Assembly (NCBI GenBank): GCA_024233865.1
Contig: JACKPA010000001.1
Coordinates: 186,001-250,000 of the forward strand
Source of the DNA: Leptospiraceae bacterium
GTDB taxonomy: Bacteria; Spirochaetota; Leptospiria; Leptospirales; Leptospiraceae
Reading direction: 5' to 3'
DNA: 64,000 nucleotides
Shown: one piece after another, positions 43,224 through 53,889 of the stretch
How positions within the stretch are numbered: the first letter of the stretch is position 1
Layout of the letters: every line of letters starts with the position of its first letter
Program-made: the position numbers and the translations under genes
The notes under the pieces: model-generated
Seen by the model: only the letters and a program-made list of their open reading frames with translations
What the model was told of the DNA's origin: nothing
Databases searched by the model: none

Positions 43224-45712
43224 TCAATTGTTTCTCCTAACTCTACCAGTTCCAAGCCAATCATTCCAGTCTACCCAACCTTTGTTTTTATATACTCGGC
43301 TTGGATCAGAAGGAATTTCATCGGGTTTGATTCCTAAATCTGTTAATTCGCCCTTGCAGTAATTTGTCCATTCTAAACTGCTTTGTAGTCTTAGCTTTTG
43401 GACAAACTTTCTTGCTTTTTCAAAAGAAATGAATTTCCTATTCTGTGGAGCAATCGTACCAGTTCCTAACCAAGCTCCCATTCCTTTCCAACCTTGTTCT
43501 TTGTAAGTTACATAAGCAGCCCTTGGGATATCATCAGGTTTCTTTCCTTTCTCAGGCATTTCCCCTTTACAATATTTTACCCATTCCGACTGACTTTTTA
43601 ATCCAAGATTATGAACAAATTTCCTAGCTTCTTCAAAAGAACGATATTCTATATCTCTTGGAGCAATATTACCAGTTCCTAACCAATCCCCCATTCCTTT
43701 CCAGCCTTTATTTTTATATGTTACATCCGCTGCTCTTGGAATATCATCAGGTTTAAAGCCCCTTTTTTAGGTATTTTCCCCTTGCAATACTTTCTCCATT
43801 CATCTTCATTTTTTAGTCCTAATTTACGAACAAATTCTCTAGCTTCTTCAAATGGGATATAAACTTTTAAGTAATTTGCAATCGTACCAGAACCAAGCCA
43901 GTCTCCGATACTTATCCAGCCTTGGTCCTTGTAGACAATATTTGGATTTCTTGGAATATCATCTGGTTTATTTCCTTTTTCCGGTAACTGACCAAGAAAG
44001 TATTTCTTCCATTCTTCTCTGTTTTTTAATTTTAATTTATGAACAAACCTTCTTGCTTCTTGAAAAGGACGATATTTTATATTCTGAGGTGCGACATTGC
44101 CTGTTCCAAGCCAATCTCCAAAATCTATCCAACCTTCATTTTTGTAAGTTCTGTTAGGTTTTTGAGGAATATCATCAGGCTTAAATCCTTTTTCAAGAAA
44201 CTCACCTTTACAATATTTGAGCCATTCTGCCATACTTTTCAATTTTAGATTATGAACAAACTTTCTTGCTTCTTGAAAAGGAAGATATTCCCTACTTTGT
44301 GTAGCTATAAATCCAGAACCAAGCCAATCTCCCATGCTAACCCATCCATGATTTTTGTAGACAATATTTGGATTTCTTGGAATATCCTCTGGCTTAATTC
44401 CTTTGTTAATTAATTCTCCTTTATAATATTTCCTCCAATCTTTTCCACTCCCCAATCCCAAACTCCTCGCAAACTCCCTCGCTTCCTCAAACGGCATCCA
44501 CGACAGTTTAGCCAGCCTTGACCAGCATTTCAGCTCAATCGCTTGTCGGAACTCTTCCAAATCAATCCGTAACGGAAGGTTTACGGCGATGTCAACTGGA
44601 AAGTCTGTACCGCCACGTTTGCGTTTACCACCTTTGGAAACAGACCGAAAGTATTCGATAATCCTTTCATCATTGGAAGCCAAAGCACGAAGTGTCATCA
44701 GAATATCTTGAAAAGCAGTATCTTCCAAAAGGGAATTCGGATTCGCATCATCCACCAGAACGGGGATGATGATATAACCACGTTCTTTCCCAGGAGAAGT
44801 ACGCAGCACACGACCGACTGCTTGGACAATATCCACAGTACTCCGTTTGGGATCAGCAAACAGAATACAGTCGATATTCGGAACGTCAACACCTTCCGTG
44901 AGACACCTCGCATTGGTGACAAGGCTAAGCTTGGAAGCCTGGAACTCATTTAAAACTTTGCTTCTCTGGTTAGAAGACATCTCACCGGTAACATGAAAGC
45001 AATCCATCTTTTTTGCTTTAGGAAAAGCAGTTTGATACAACTCTTGGTTTTCAAGGTAAAGCTTCGCTTTGGCAATGCTCCCATGAAAAGAAACAGCGTG
45101 TTTGATGGGAAACTTCTCCACAGCTTTTCGCAGTGCAACTATATTTGTCAACTCTCTCGACTCGATTTCATCATCCCAATTCCCTCTGTCCGGTTTGACA
45201 AAAATGTTACTCTCTATGAGTTGCTTGATTTCCGACTTCAGAACGGCAATGGTCGTAATAAAATAATCACAGAGGATAGGAGGCTTTTCTTCAATCGCTT
45301 CTTTGAAAGAAAGAGTCTGAAACGGATCACCATACAGATCAATATTGTCCATGCTAACGATCTCATCGGACTGACCGACATATCTCCGCTCGGTAGCGGT
45401 CATAAAAAGCCTTTTTTGGATGGAGATATTCTTCTCATAGAGGAGATGAGAAAACGCTTTCTCTTTCACACCAACGGTTTTGTGAGCTTCGTCAAAAATC
45501 CCAAGGTCAAAACTGTATTTGGCAGCTCTGGCAGATTCGGAAAGCACTTTACCGCTTTGGTAAGTGGTAAAAATGAGCTTGATGCCATCGCTTTTTTTGT
45601 GTTTTTTGAACCAATTGGTAATATGCTCCACATCGGTAGAAACAGGAATACCAAGGTCTTGCGTATTGTGGATAATAGAATCCGGCTCTTTGATGGATTT
45701 GTCAAATGCCAA
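43224..45712 (-). pseudogene. Superfamily II helicase with integrase-type repeats, truncated and frameshifted
   Basis: Two frames belong to one gene. 45712-43721 starts inside a helicase: FTTYQSGKVL, DEAH (FDEAHKTVG), FMTATERRY, then the C-terminal lobe with ARCLTEGVDVPNIDCILFAD and QAVGRVLRTS. It then carries tandem repeats of about 60 residues (FEEAREFVRKLGLKNEDEWR, KGFKPDDIPxNPxxVYK, GWISxGDWLGTG). A frameshift at 43751-43768 (CCCC/TTTTTT run) breaks the fifth repeat; two more follow in the other frame (to 43224). The Walker A region is missing upstream and the 45712 start is only a TTG. Helicases with these repeats occur near mobile elements; this one is dead. Confidence 0.78.
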
Positions 45713-45839
45713 AGATTTTCAGAAACAGCCTTAGCGGAGAGTTTTTTGGGAATTGGCTTATACCGGAGAAACGCACTTTCCTTCGTAAATAGAAAATAAT
45801 GCTTGTCTAACACTTCTACTTAACATTTTGTAGAAAATT

Positions 45840-46298
45840 ATGAGACCATTTAAAATTTTAGGAATTCAACAAGTAGCCATAGGCGGAGAAAGTAAAGAGA
45901 AACTAAATCGTTTTTGGATAGATATTATGGGACTCACCAAAACCGGTGATTTCAAAAGCGAGAAGGAAAACGTAAACGAAGACATTTTAAGGATTGGAAG
46001 CGGACCTTATGCTGTAGAAGTAGACATCATGCAACCTATTGATCCGAACAAAAGCCCTAAAGTTCATGATCCGAAACTGAACCATATTGGTTTATGGGTA
46101 GATGATCTAAAAAAAGCAGTTGACTGGATGATAGAAAAAAAGGTTCGCTTTACACCAGGCGGGATTCGAAAAGGAGCAAGCGGTTTTGATGTTTGTTTTG
46201 TCCATCCAAAAGGGAATGAGGAATTTCCTCTTTCTGCGGAAGGCGTTTTGATTGAGTTAGTCCAAGCCCCTGAAGAGGTTATTAAAGCCCTTGGATAA
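45840..46298 (+). CDS. VOC-superfamily (glyoxalase-like) protein
   Basis: 152 aa. A single bi-domain VOC fold: IQQVAIGGESKEKLNRFWID in the first module and LNHIGLWVDDLKKAVDWMI in the second, with GVLIELVQAP giving the metal-binding Glu. His in NHIGLWV is another likely ligand. Substrate is not evident; glyoxalase I and many lyases or dioxygenases share this fold. A 69-bp piece of the gene was copied to 29899. It precedes the epimerase by 12 bp, likely one operon. Confidence 0.85.
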   Translation: MRPFKILGIQQVAIGGESKEKLNRFWIDIMGLTKTGDFKSEKENVNEDILRIGSGPYAVEVDIMQPIDPNKSPKVHDPKLNHIGLWVDDLKKAVDWMIEKKVRFTPGGIRKGASGFDVCFVHPKGNEEFPLSAEGVLIELVQAPEEVIKALG

Positions 46299-46310
46299 AA
46301 AGGTTTAATA

Positions 46311-47228
46311 ATGAAAGTAGGTATCTTGGGAGGTTCTGGGTTAATCGGAAAATTTCTATCTTTGGAGTTAGCGAAACGTGGAGATGATATATATATTTTT
46401 TCCAGACAAAATAAACTACCTCCAAAGTTAAATAACGTACCGGGAATTTATCTGATCACAAGCAAAGAACCAATTGAGTCCAATTTGGATGGTTTGGATG
46501 TAGTTATAAACTTGGTGGGAGAACCAATTGTTGGTTCCAGGTGGAATGAATCACAAAAAAAAGCCATTCAAACCTCAAGAACTGATTTTACCAAAATGTT
46601 GGTTGAAAAACTATCTTACACCAACAAAAAACCAAAAGTACTTATAAATGGATCAGCTATAGGTTACTACGGTCTCTTTGAAGACGGAAAAGTTGTAAAT
46701 AAAGAAGACTCACCTCCTGATCCACAAGACTTTTTATCCAATTTGTGCATTGAATGGGAAAATGCAGCATTGGAAGCCCAAAAAATGGGAATAAGGGTTG
46801 TTTTAATTAGAACCGGAATTGTTCTTTCAACCGAGGGAGGAGCATTGAAACAGATGCTACCTGCTTTTCAATTTTTTATGGGAGGACCAATTGCTTCCGG
46901 TAAACAATATACAAGCTGGATTCACATTAATGATATGGTAAACGCCATTCTTTTTTTGATCGATAACCAAAGTTGTGCCGGAGCCTATAACATAACAGCT
47001 CCGAATCCGGTTTCTAATGAAACTTTTTCTGGTATCTTGGCAAAAACCTTATCGAGAACAAACTTTTTTAGGGTTCCCAAAATCGCTTTGGAGCTTATTT
47101 TCGGGGAAGGCAGTATTATTTTAATTCAGGGTCAAAACGTAGTTCCTCAAAAGTTGTTGGACGCAGGATTCCAGTTTCAATACAACCATCTCAAAGATGC
47201 ATTAAAAAATTTGCTAAAACATCTGTAA
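46311..47228 (+). CDS. TIGR01777-family NAD(P)-dependent epimerase
   Basis: 305 aa. Extended short-chain dehydrogenase. GGSGLIGKFL is the Rossmann dinucleotide loop, NLVGEPIVGSRW and NGSAIGYYG the family signatures (the YfcH/SDR39U1 type), and SWIHINDMVNAI a C-terminal marker. The reaction is not known for this family. Operon with the VOC gene. Confidence 0.9.
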   Translation: MKVGILGGSGLIGKFLSLELAKRGDDIYIFSRQNKLPPKLNNVPGIYLITSKEPIESNLDGLDVVINLVGEPIVGSRWNESQKKAIQTSRTDFTKMLVEKLSYTNKKPKVLINGSAIGYYGLFEDGKVVNKEDSPPDPQDFLSNLCIEWENAALEAQKMGIRVVLIRTGIVLSTEGGALKQMLPAFQFFMGGPIASGKQYTSWIHINDMVNAILFLIDNQSCAGAYNITAPNPVSNETFSGILAKTLSRTNFFRVPKIALELIFGEGSIILIQGQNVVPQKLLDAGFQFQYNHLKDALKNLLKHL

Positions 47229-47253
47229 TGTTTTACATGTACAAAGTAAATAT

Positions 47254-48498
47254 ATGAATATAAAAAAAATCCTAATTATTTTATTATGTTTGAAAATAAT
47301 TTTAACTTTTATTTTTAAATATTTTTCTTATCAAGGAAATGAATCTATGGAATTGAGAGAAGATCTCCTTTTCTATTTCACAGAAGAAGATATTAAAAAT
47401 GGAACCGAATATTCAAGACGAGGATTTTTGGGATCCATTGCATCTTTAATAATTCAATTTGCTTTTATTGGAGTTTTAGTATTTTCTCCCATTTCCTCAA
47501 AAATTGAAGATTATTTCCAAACTAAGACTTCAGGAAAATTTTACCCAACTGCACTTCTTTTTTTAACCACTTTCTATGTTACGGAATTTTTTATATCTCT
47601 TCCTTTCACTTATTATTTTGGTTATATTCTAGAGCATAAATTTGGGTTTTCTAATATGACAAACAGTGATTGGATTATTTTACAGCTCAAATCATTTATT
47701 GTAGGAATTGCATTAGTTACATTAGTAGGATTATTAGCTATATTTGTATTAAAGAAGTTTCAAAAACTCTGGAAAATAATCCTTCCCATAGGTTTTATTT
47801 TTATAGGTTTACTATTTTCAATTTTAATGCCAATCATTATAACTCCAATTTTTTATGAATATTCTGAAATACAAGAAGGGAGTTTAAAAAATAAAATACT
47901 AGAATTGACTAAAAAGGCTAAGATTCCAACTTCCAAAATTTATGTGATAAATGAGAGTAAATACTCAGGTCATACAAATGCTTATTTTGTAGGTTGGGGT
48001 GAAAATAGAAAAATTTTCTTATATGATACTTTAATAAATAAAAATACCGAGGAAGAAGTAATTAGTATTCTTGGTCATGAAATCGGTCATTGGATTCACA
48101 ATCACCAAGTAAAAGGTATCTTATTTGAATCGGTTAGTTTATTAATTTTATGTTTTATTATTTCCATTATTTTTAATAAAGCAAAAGAAGAAGGCAACCT
48201 CTTACTAAAGGAAATATATTCTCCCTCTAGTTTGCCATTTATATTTTTACTGATTAGCATCTTTAATATGCTCACAACTCCTTTGGAAAATTATATTTCA
48301 CGGAGCGATGAAACAGAAGCAGATAGAGAATCCTTGATCTTAACGAATGACAAAAAATCATTTATTTCTTCAGAAATCAAAATAGCTAGACACAATAAAT
48401 CTATGCTAAACCCACATCCTATCGCTGTAAAAATGTATTATACTCACCCTCCAACTATCGAAAGAATTAAAATGGCTGAAGATTATAACAAAAAGTAA
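47254..48498 (+). CDS. Ste24-type M48 metalloprotease
   Basis: 414 aa. Five N-terminal membrane helices (about residues 5-195) match the CAAX prenyl protease 1 N-terminal domain. The zinc site is HEIGH (about 276-280) with the third ligand Glu in SRSDETEAD. Two more membrane helices lie between. The bacterial role is probably membrane-protein quality control rather than farnesyl processing. Confidence 0.88.
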   Translation: MNIKKILIILLCLKIILTFIFKYFSYQGNESMELREDLLFYFTEEDIKNGTEYSRRGFLGSIASLIIQFAFIGVLVFSPISSKIEDYFQTKTSGKFYPTALLFLTTFYVTEFFISLPFTYYFGYILEHKFGFSNMTNSDWIILQLKSFIVGIALVTLVGLLAIFVLKKFQKLWKIILPIGFIFIGLLFSILMPIIITPIFYEYSEIQEGSLKNKILELTKKAKIPTSKIYVINESKYSGHTNAYFVGWGENRKIFLYDTLINKNTEEEVISILGHEIGHWIHNHQVKGILFESVSLLILCFIISIIFNKAKEEGNLLLKEIYSPSSLPFIFLLISIFNMLTTPLENYISRSDETEADRESLILTNDKKSFISSEIKIARHNKSMLNPHPIAVKMYYTHPPTIERIKMAEDYNKK

Positions 48499-48622
48499 AA
48501 CTACATGAATTTTCTACTCCTTTTCCATGCTAACTGATGGAAAAAACCAGAAAATCAAAATGGAAGAAATGCAAAAAAATAAGATTTGCCTAAACTAAGG
48601 GCATAAATGAGCATAGATTATA

Positions 48623-50542
48623 ATGAGTAATTTGGATAACAACTACGGCGCAGAAAAAATTAAGATTTTAGAAGGTCTCGAAGCTGTCAGAAAAAGACCT
48701 GGGATGTACATTGGCACACAAGATGAGACCGGTCTTCATAAACTTGTATATGAAGTCGTGGATAATTCTGTAGATGAATCCATGGCAGGTTATTGCAGCC
48801 AAATCACAATTAAAATTTTAAAAGGAAATATCATAGAAGTAACCGATGATGGACGAGGTATTCCGGTCGGAATTCATCCGGATAAAAACGTTTCCACAAT
48901 AGAAGTTGTTATGACAATTCTCCATGCCGGAGGAAAATTTGAAAACGATGCTTACAAAGTTTCCGGTGGTTTACATGGTGTAGGGGTTAGTGTTGTAAAT
49001 GCTTTGTCCGAATGGCTAGAGGTCGAAGTTCATCAATCCGGAAAGAAATATTATCAAAAATATTACACTGGTATTCCAGAAAAACCGGTAGAAGTGGTAG
49101 GAGATACCGATGTTACCGGAACAGTAATTCGTTTTAAGCCGGATACTTCTATTTTCACTACAACAGAATACCAATATGACATCTTATCTTCTCGCTTTAG
49201 GGAAATGGCTTTTTTGAACAAAGGTTTAACTCTTAAGCTAGAGGACCACCGTAAAGATGAAATCCATTCCAATGAATTTTGTTATGTAGGTGGAATTGTA
49301 TCTTTTGTAGAAATGCTAAATGAAAATAAAAAACATATACATGATAAGGTGATTCACTTTGAAGGCAGCAAAGACGATTTGATTGCGGAAGTTGCCATGC
49401 AGTATTCCGATTCTTATACGGAAAATGTCTTTTGTTTCACCAATGCCATTAACAATAATTTAGGTGGAACTCACTTGGAGGGGTTTAGGGCGGCACTCAC
49501 AAGAACCATCAACGATTTTTTAAAACAAGATAATGCATTGCTCAAAAAATATCCTACAGGATTAAGTGGTGATGATGTAAAAGAAGGATTGACGCTAGTT
49601 GTTTCCATTAAAATACCTCAACCCCAGTTTAACTCTCAAACAAAAGAGAAACTCGTAAATGCTGAAGTAAAAGGTTTAGTTCAAGCCATTGCCGGAGAGC
49701 AATTAACCATATTTTTTGAAGAAAATCCAGCTATTGCCAAAAAGATTATTGAAAAGTCTATTTTAGCGGCAAGAGCAAGAGAGGCAGCGAGGAAAGCAAG
49801 AGAACTTACAAGAAGAAAAACAGTTTTGGAAGGTGGGGGGTTGCCGGGAAAATTGGCAGATTGTTCTGAAAAAGATCCTTCACTTTCCGAATTATATTTG
49901 GTTGAGGGGGATTCTGCGGGAGGCTCGGCTAAACAAGGAAGAGATCGTAACATTCAAGCAATTCTTCCTTTGAAAGGAAAAATCCTAAACGTAGAAAAAG
50001 CAAGGTTGGACAAAATATTATCCAACGAAGAAGTCAAGACTTTGATCAATGCAATGGGAGCTGGAATCGGAGAAGACGAATTCAATATTGAAAAAATACG
50101 TTACCATAAAATTATTATCATGACAGATGCTGATATTGATGGTTCTCACATAAGGACTTTGCTTTTGACTTTCTTTTATAGATACATGAAAGAAGTGATC
50201 GAAAAAGGATATTTGTACATAGCACAACCACCTTTATATCTACTCAAAAAAGGAAATACAGCTCTTTATGCTTATTCGGATAGGGAAAAAGATGAGATTT
50301 TGAACAATTTTGGTAGGAGCGATAAAGTAGTTATCCAAAGATACAAAGGTCTGGGAGAAATGAATCCGGAACAATTATGGGAAACAACAATGGATCCCAG
50401 CAATCGGGTTGTTTTACAGGTTCGATTGGATGATTTGGTTGAGGCAGAAGAAACGTTTAATGTTCTTATGGGAGATGAAGTTGCTCCTCGCAAAAAGTTT
50501 ATAGAAGAAAACGCGTCTAAGGTTTATAATTTGGATTTGTAA
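48623..50542 (+). CDS. gyrB: DNA gyrase subunit B
   Basis: 639 aa. GHKL ATPase domain (YEVVDNSVDES, DDGRGIPVG, GGLHGVGVSVVNALS), the transducer, and the TOPRIM domain with EGDSAGGSAKQGRDR and MTDADIDGSHI. PLKGKILNVEKA and RYKGLGEMNPEQLW confirm GyrB. Length is normal. It is not next to dnaA, dnaN, recF or gyrA, so the usual origin cluster is absent here. Divergent from nothing; 125 bp lie between it and the protease gene upstream. Confidence 0.97.
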   Translation: MSNLDNNYGAEKIKILEGLEAVRKRPGMYIGTQDETGLHKLVYEVVDNSVDESMAGYCSQITIKILKGNIIEVTDDGRGIPVGIHPDKNVSTIEVVMTILHAGGKFENDAYKVSGGLHGVGVSVVNALSEWLEVEVHQSGKKYYQKYYTGIPEKPVEVVGDTDVTGTVIRFKPDTSIFTTTEYQYDILSSRFREMAFLNKGLTLKLEDHRKDEIHSNEFCYVGGIVSFVEMLNENKKHIHDKVIHFEGSKDDLIAEVAMQYSDSYTENVFCFTNAINNNLGGTHLEGFRAALTRTINDFLKQDNALLKKYPTGLSGDDVKEGLTLVVSIKIPQPQFNSQTKEKLVNAEVKGLVQAIAGEQLTIFFEENPAIAKKIIEKSILAARAREAARKARELTRRKTVLEGGGLPGKLADCSEKDPSLSELYLVEGDSAGGSAKQGRDRNIQAILPLKGKILNVEKARLDKILSNEEVKTLINAMGAGIGEDEFNIEKIRYHKIIIMTDADIDGSHIRTLLLTFFYRYMKEVIEKGYLYIAQPPLYLLKKGNTALYAYSDREKDEILNNFGRSDKVVIQRYKGLGEMNPEQLWETTMDPSNRVVLQVRLDDLVEAEETFNVLMGDEVAPRKKFIEENASKVYNLDL

Positions 50543-50574
50543 GCGTTTCATAAATTTCAGATTATTTGTGAATT

Positions 50575-51609
50575 ATGATTTTTATAGAAAAGCTATTTAT
50601 AAGAATTTTATTGGTGTTTTCGAACTTCTTTTTACGTTTTTTGCCAAGCGGAAATATCGTTATTGAAGGTAAAACTCTCCATCCCAAAATACAATTTGGT
50701 TTGGTTTTGTCAAAATTAAAACCTGCTTTAGATAGTCTTTCACCTGTAAAATCCAGAATACAATACAAAAAAATGATTCGAATTTTTGACCTAAAAAAAA
50801 CTGCCCTTCCTAAGATAGAAAACCTTTTTGTTCTCAATCAAGATCATCAAATCCCCATTCGAATCTATTACCCTATGAAAACATCCGAGCCATTACCTTG
50901 TTTGCTTTATTTTCACGGAGGTGGATTTGTTATCGGAGATTTGGAAACCGTAGATTCACCAGTGAGATATTTATGCAAACAATCCGGTTGTATCATAATT
51001 TCTGTTGATTACAGACTTTCACCGGAAAATAAATTTCCTGTAGCGTTTGAAGATTCTTTTGCCGCCTACCAATGGGTTGTAGCCAATGGTAAGAAATATT
51101 CCATTGATACAAATAAAATTGGGGTTGCCGGAGATAGTGCAGGTGGTTGTATCGCGACAGGTTTATGTCAAATGGCTTATGAAAGATATTTTTCCCCTAT
51201 TCCCTCATTTCAAGTCTTGATTTATCCTTGTTTGGATCTTTGTTCTGAATCAGAGACTTATCAAGTCTATCCGAACTTCACCTTAACGGTAGAATTGATG
51301 CGATACTTTAGAAACCATTTTTTTACAAACAGACCAAAAGAATCGGTAAATCCAAGTTACTTTCCCTTTTTTGCCAAAGACTTAAAAAATCAGCCTGCGG
51401 CTTTTGTTCAGCTATCAGGGTTTGATCCCCTATTGCAAGAAGAAAGGGATTATATCCAAAAACTACAAAATGCCGGTGTGGACGTGGAATTTATTGAGTA
51501 CAAATCTTTAACTCATGGTTACATCAGTATGGCTGGAATACTTTCGGAAGCCAAACAAGCTCTTGATGGAGTAGCAGAGTATATAAAAAAAAGACAAGGA
51601 TATAATTAA
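50575..51609 (+). CDS. Alpha/beta hydrolase of the HSL type
   Basis: 344 aa. Oxyanion-hole HGGGFVIGDLE, nucleophile GDSAGGC (Ser), acid in SGFDPLLQEERDY (Asp) and base in LTHGYISM (His) complete the hormone-sensitive-lipase-like esterase triad. A hydrophobic N-terminus (about 10-25) could be a membrane anchor. The substrate is probably a short acyl ester. 30 bp downstream of gyrB. Confidence 0.9.
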   Translation: MIFIEKLFIRILLVFSNFFLRFLPSGNIVIEGKTLHPKIQFGLVLSKLKPALDSLSPVKSRIQYKKMIRIFDLKKTALPKIENLFVLNQDHQIPIRIYYPMKTSEPLPCLLYFHGGGFVIGDLETVDSPVRYLCKQSGCIIISVDYRLSPENKFPVAFEDSFAAYQWVVANGKKYSIDTNKIGVAGDSAGGCIATGLCQMAYERYFSPIPSFQVLIYPCLDLCSESETYQVYPNFTLTVELMRYFRNHFFTNRPKESVNPSYFPFFAKDLKNQPAAFVQLSGFDPLLQEERDYIQKLQNAGVDVEFIEYKSLTHGYISMAGILSEAKQALDGVAEYIKKRQGYN

Positions 51610-51707
51610 TATATAGATACCTGTCTAGCCAAACCAACTATTCCACCGTGTTCTATGCAAAGTGGTTTTCGGATATGAAAACAAAGAAAATCCGAAAACC
51701 ATTCTAA

Positions 51708-52754
51708 TCACAGTATATCTTTTCTCTCTGCTCCTTCAATATATCTATCCCTCTGCTGAAAACCCAGCATCCATCCCGGATATTCTGAAGGAAGATTACT
51801 CACATCATCTAACGCTTTTATTTCATCAGAAGTAAATTTTACGTTCACAGATGCCAGATTGTCTTTTAGCTGTTCATTCGTCTTAGCTCCTATAATAACA
51901 CTTGTTACAAAAGGTTTTTGTAATAAGTAAGCTATAGCAATTTGACTAATGGAAACGTTATGTGCTTCTGCTATTGGTCGTATAACATCAATAGTGTTAA
52001 ACAATCTATCTTTATTTACAGGTGGAAAATCAAATTGAGCACGTCTCGCATCTGAAGGGCCTTCTCCATTTCTTGAGAATTTTCCTGTTAACAATCCACC
52101 TGCCAGCGGTGACCAGGGCAAAATTCCAAGACCTTCCTCTTTTGCCAAAGGTACGATTTCCCTTTCAATGTCCCTTCCGGCAATTGTGTAATGTACTTGA
52201 GCTGATACAAACCGGGCATAGCCCTTTGCGTCCGAAACAGAAAGTGCTTTCATCGCCAGCCATGCGGGTAGATTGCAAAATCCTATATACCTTGCCCTTC
52301 CGGATCGAACAATATCATTTAGAGCATCCAGAGTTTCTTCTACGGGAGTAACAGGATCAAAACCATGGATTTGGTAAAGATCAACATGATCCATTTGCAA
52401 TCTCTGTAAACTTGCATCAATTGAATCAAAGATATGTTTACGGGTCAGTCCAACATCATTAGCACCTTTTCCCATTCTCCCTTTTACTTTTGTTGCAATT
52501 ACCAGTTCATTCCTGGGGAGTCCAAGTTTTCCAATCGCATCTCCTGTCAGTTTTTCTGATTCTCCTTCGTGGTACACATTTGCCGTATCAATGAAATTTA
52601 CTCCAGAATCATAGGCTAACCGAAATTGTGATTGAACCGAATCCAATCCTAATTTCCCAATAACTTCCCAAAATCCTTTTCCGCCATAAGTCATTGTACC
52701 AAGGCAAATTTCTGAAACATAAAGTCCCGTTTTTCCTAATTTTTTATACTTCAT
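51708..52754 (-). CDS. Aldo/keto reductase
   Basis: 348 aa. (beta/alpha)8 NADPH oxidoreductase. DTANVYHEGESE (Asp, Tyr), ATKVKGRMG (Lys) and YQIHGFDPVTPVEETLDAL (His) hold the catalytic tetrad; SVIIGAKTNEQLKDNL is the cofactor phosphate site. Resembles YghZ/Tas-like reductases; the substrate is unknown. Monocistronic and convergent with the esterase. Confidence 0.92.
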   Translation of the reverse strand: MKYKKLGKTGLYVSEICLGTMTYGGKGFWEVIGKLGLDSVQSQFRLAYDSGVNFIDTANVYHEGESEKLTGDAIGKLGLPRNELVIATKVKGRMGKGANDVGLTRKHIFDSIDASLQRLQMDHVDLYQIHGFDPVTPVEETLDALNDIVRSGRARYIGFCNLPAWLAMKALSVSDAKGYARFVSAQVHYTIAGRDIEREIVPLAKEEGLGILPWSPLAGGLLTGKFSRNGEGPSDARRAQFDFPPVNKDRLFNTIDVIRPIAEAHNVSISQIAIAYLLQKPFVTSVIIGAKTNEQLKDNLASVNVKFTSDEIKALDDVSNLPSEYPGWMLGFQQRDRYIEGAERKDIL

Positions 52755-52938
52755 TCAACTCTCCTTTTGCTCCTAAAAACAACCCTACATTACTAATTTG
52801 TATGGCTCCTTTAAAGGTTAATCATGATTACAATTTATAATTTTATCCAATAAAGGGTATAATTAAAAAAATATATCTTGAAAGAAAAGAATATTTTTCT
52901 ATTTACTCATTTGGCTTACCTGATTTAAAAGAACTAAT

Positions 52939-53889
52939 ATGGAAGAAGTAGCAATATCCATTCAAAATGTTACCAAAAGATTTAAATCTATAGTTGCCGT
53001 AAATGATCTATCCATAGACATTCCCAAGGGAGAGTTTATAGGTTTGCTTGGACCCAATGGAGCTGGTAAAACAACTTTAATCGAAATGATTGAAGGAATA
53101 CAAAAACCTGATTCCGGTCAAATCTCCATTATGGGAAAAAATTGGCAAAAACACGAGAAGTTTTTGAGGGGCAAAATAGGCTTGGCTCTGCAGGAAACGA
53201 GGTTTACCGACAAGCTAACCGTTTTTGAGACCCTAAAGCTATTTGGTAGTTTTCATTCCTTGAAATCCGGAAATATCAAAGAAATTCTTGAATTGGTCCA
53301 GCTGGATAAAAAGCAAAACGATTATGTTGTAAACTTATCCGGTGGGCAACGCCAAAAACTGGCACTTGGAATAGCCATTATAAACAAACCAGAGGTTTTA
53401 CTGCTAGACGAACCAACAACCGGCTTGGACCCTTCTTCTAGACGAGATATTTGGAAAATTCTTAAAGAACTTCATAACAATAAAACAACGATCATTTTGA
53501 CTACCCATTACATGGAAGAGGCTGAATACCTATGTCAAAAAATCATCGTTTTATATTCCGGAAAAATTTTGGCAATGGGTAGTTTACAGGAATTACTAAG
53601 CCATAGCGGTGAGGGAGAAGTTGTATCTTTCCGAACAAACCAAAACACAAACCCTCAAACTTTGATACAACAATATCCAATTCAAGAATATATTTGGAAT
53701 GAAGAGAAACAAGAAGGTCGATTTAAAATAAAAGATATATCCAAATATCTTTCGGAATTCTTGGACACATTGCAAAAAAACGATATGGAACTTATAGAGC
53801 TGGATATACGAAAAACTACTTTAGACGACTTATTTCTTTCCATGACAGGAAGAGGATTGATTGATGAATCAGATTTACCAACTCATTAG
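52939..53889 (+). CDS. ABC transporter ATP-binding protein (ABC-2 type)
   Basis: 316 aa. Walker A GPNGAGKTT, signature LSGGQRQKLALG, Walker B LLLDEPTTGLDPSS and the switch His in LTTHYMEEAEYL. The C-terminal extension (about 235-316) is typical of NodI/CcmA-like subunits of ABC-2 exporters. It overlaps the permease gene by 26 bp. Confidence 0.94.
   Translation: MEEVAISIQNVTKRFKSIVAVNDLSIDIPKGEFIGLLGPNGAGKTTLIEMIEGIQKPDSGQISIMGKNWQKHEKFLRGKIGLALQETRFTDKLTVFETLKLFGSFHSLKSGNIKEILELVQLDKKQNDYVVNLSGGQRQKLALGIAIINKPEVLLLDEPTTGLDPSSRRDIWKILKELHNNKTTIILTTHYMEEAEYLCQKIIVLYSGKILAMGSLQELLSHSGEGEVVSFRTNQNTNPQTLIQQYPIQEYIWNEEKQEGRFKIKDISKYLSEFLDTLQKNDMELIELDIRKTTLDDLFLSMTGRGLIDESDLPTH

Noticed and set aside
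44993..45799. 268-codon + strand frame opposite the helicase
   Set aside because: It is the antisense of clear helicase motifs and has no coherent domain; treated as a shadow.
45466..45813. Reverse-strand 115-codon frame as the missing helicase N-terminus
   Set aside because: It contains no Walker A motif and overlaps the helicase in another frame; only the upstream end could be junction-derived.
48499..48622. Replication origin upstream of gyrB
   Set aside because: No dnaA, dnaN or recF neighbours and no DnaA-box cluster were seen.
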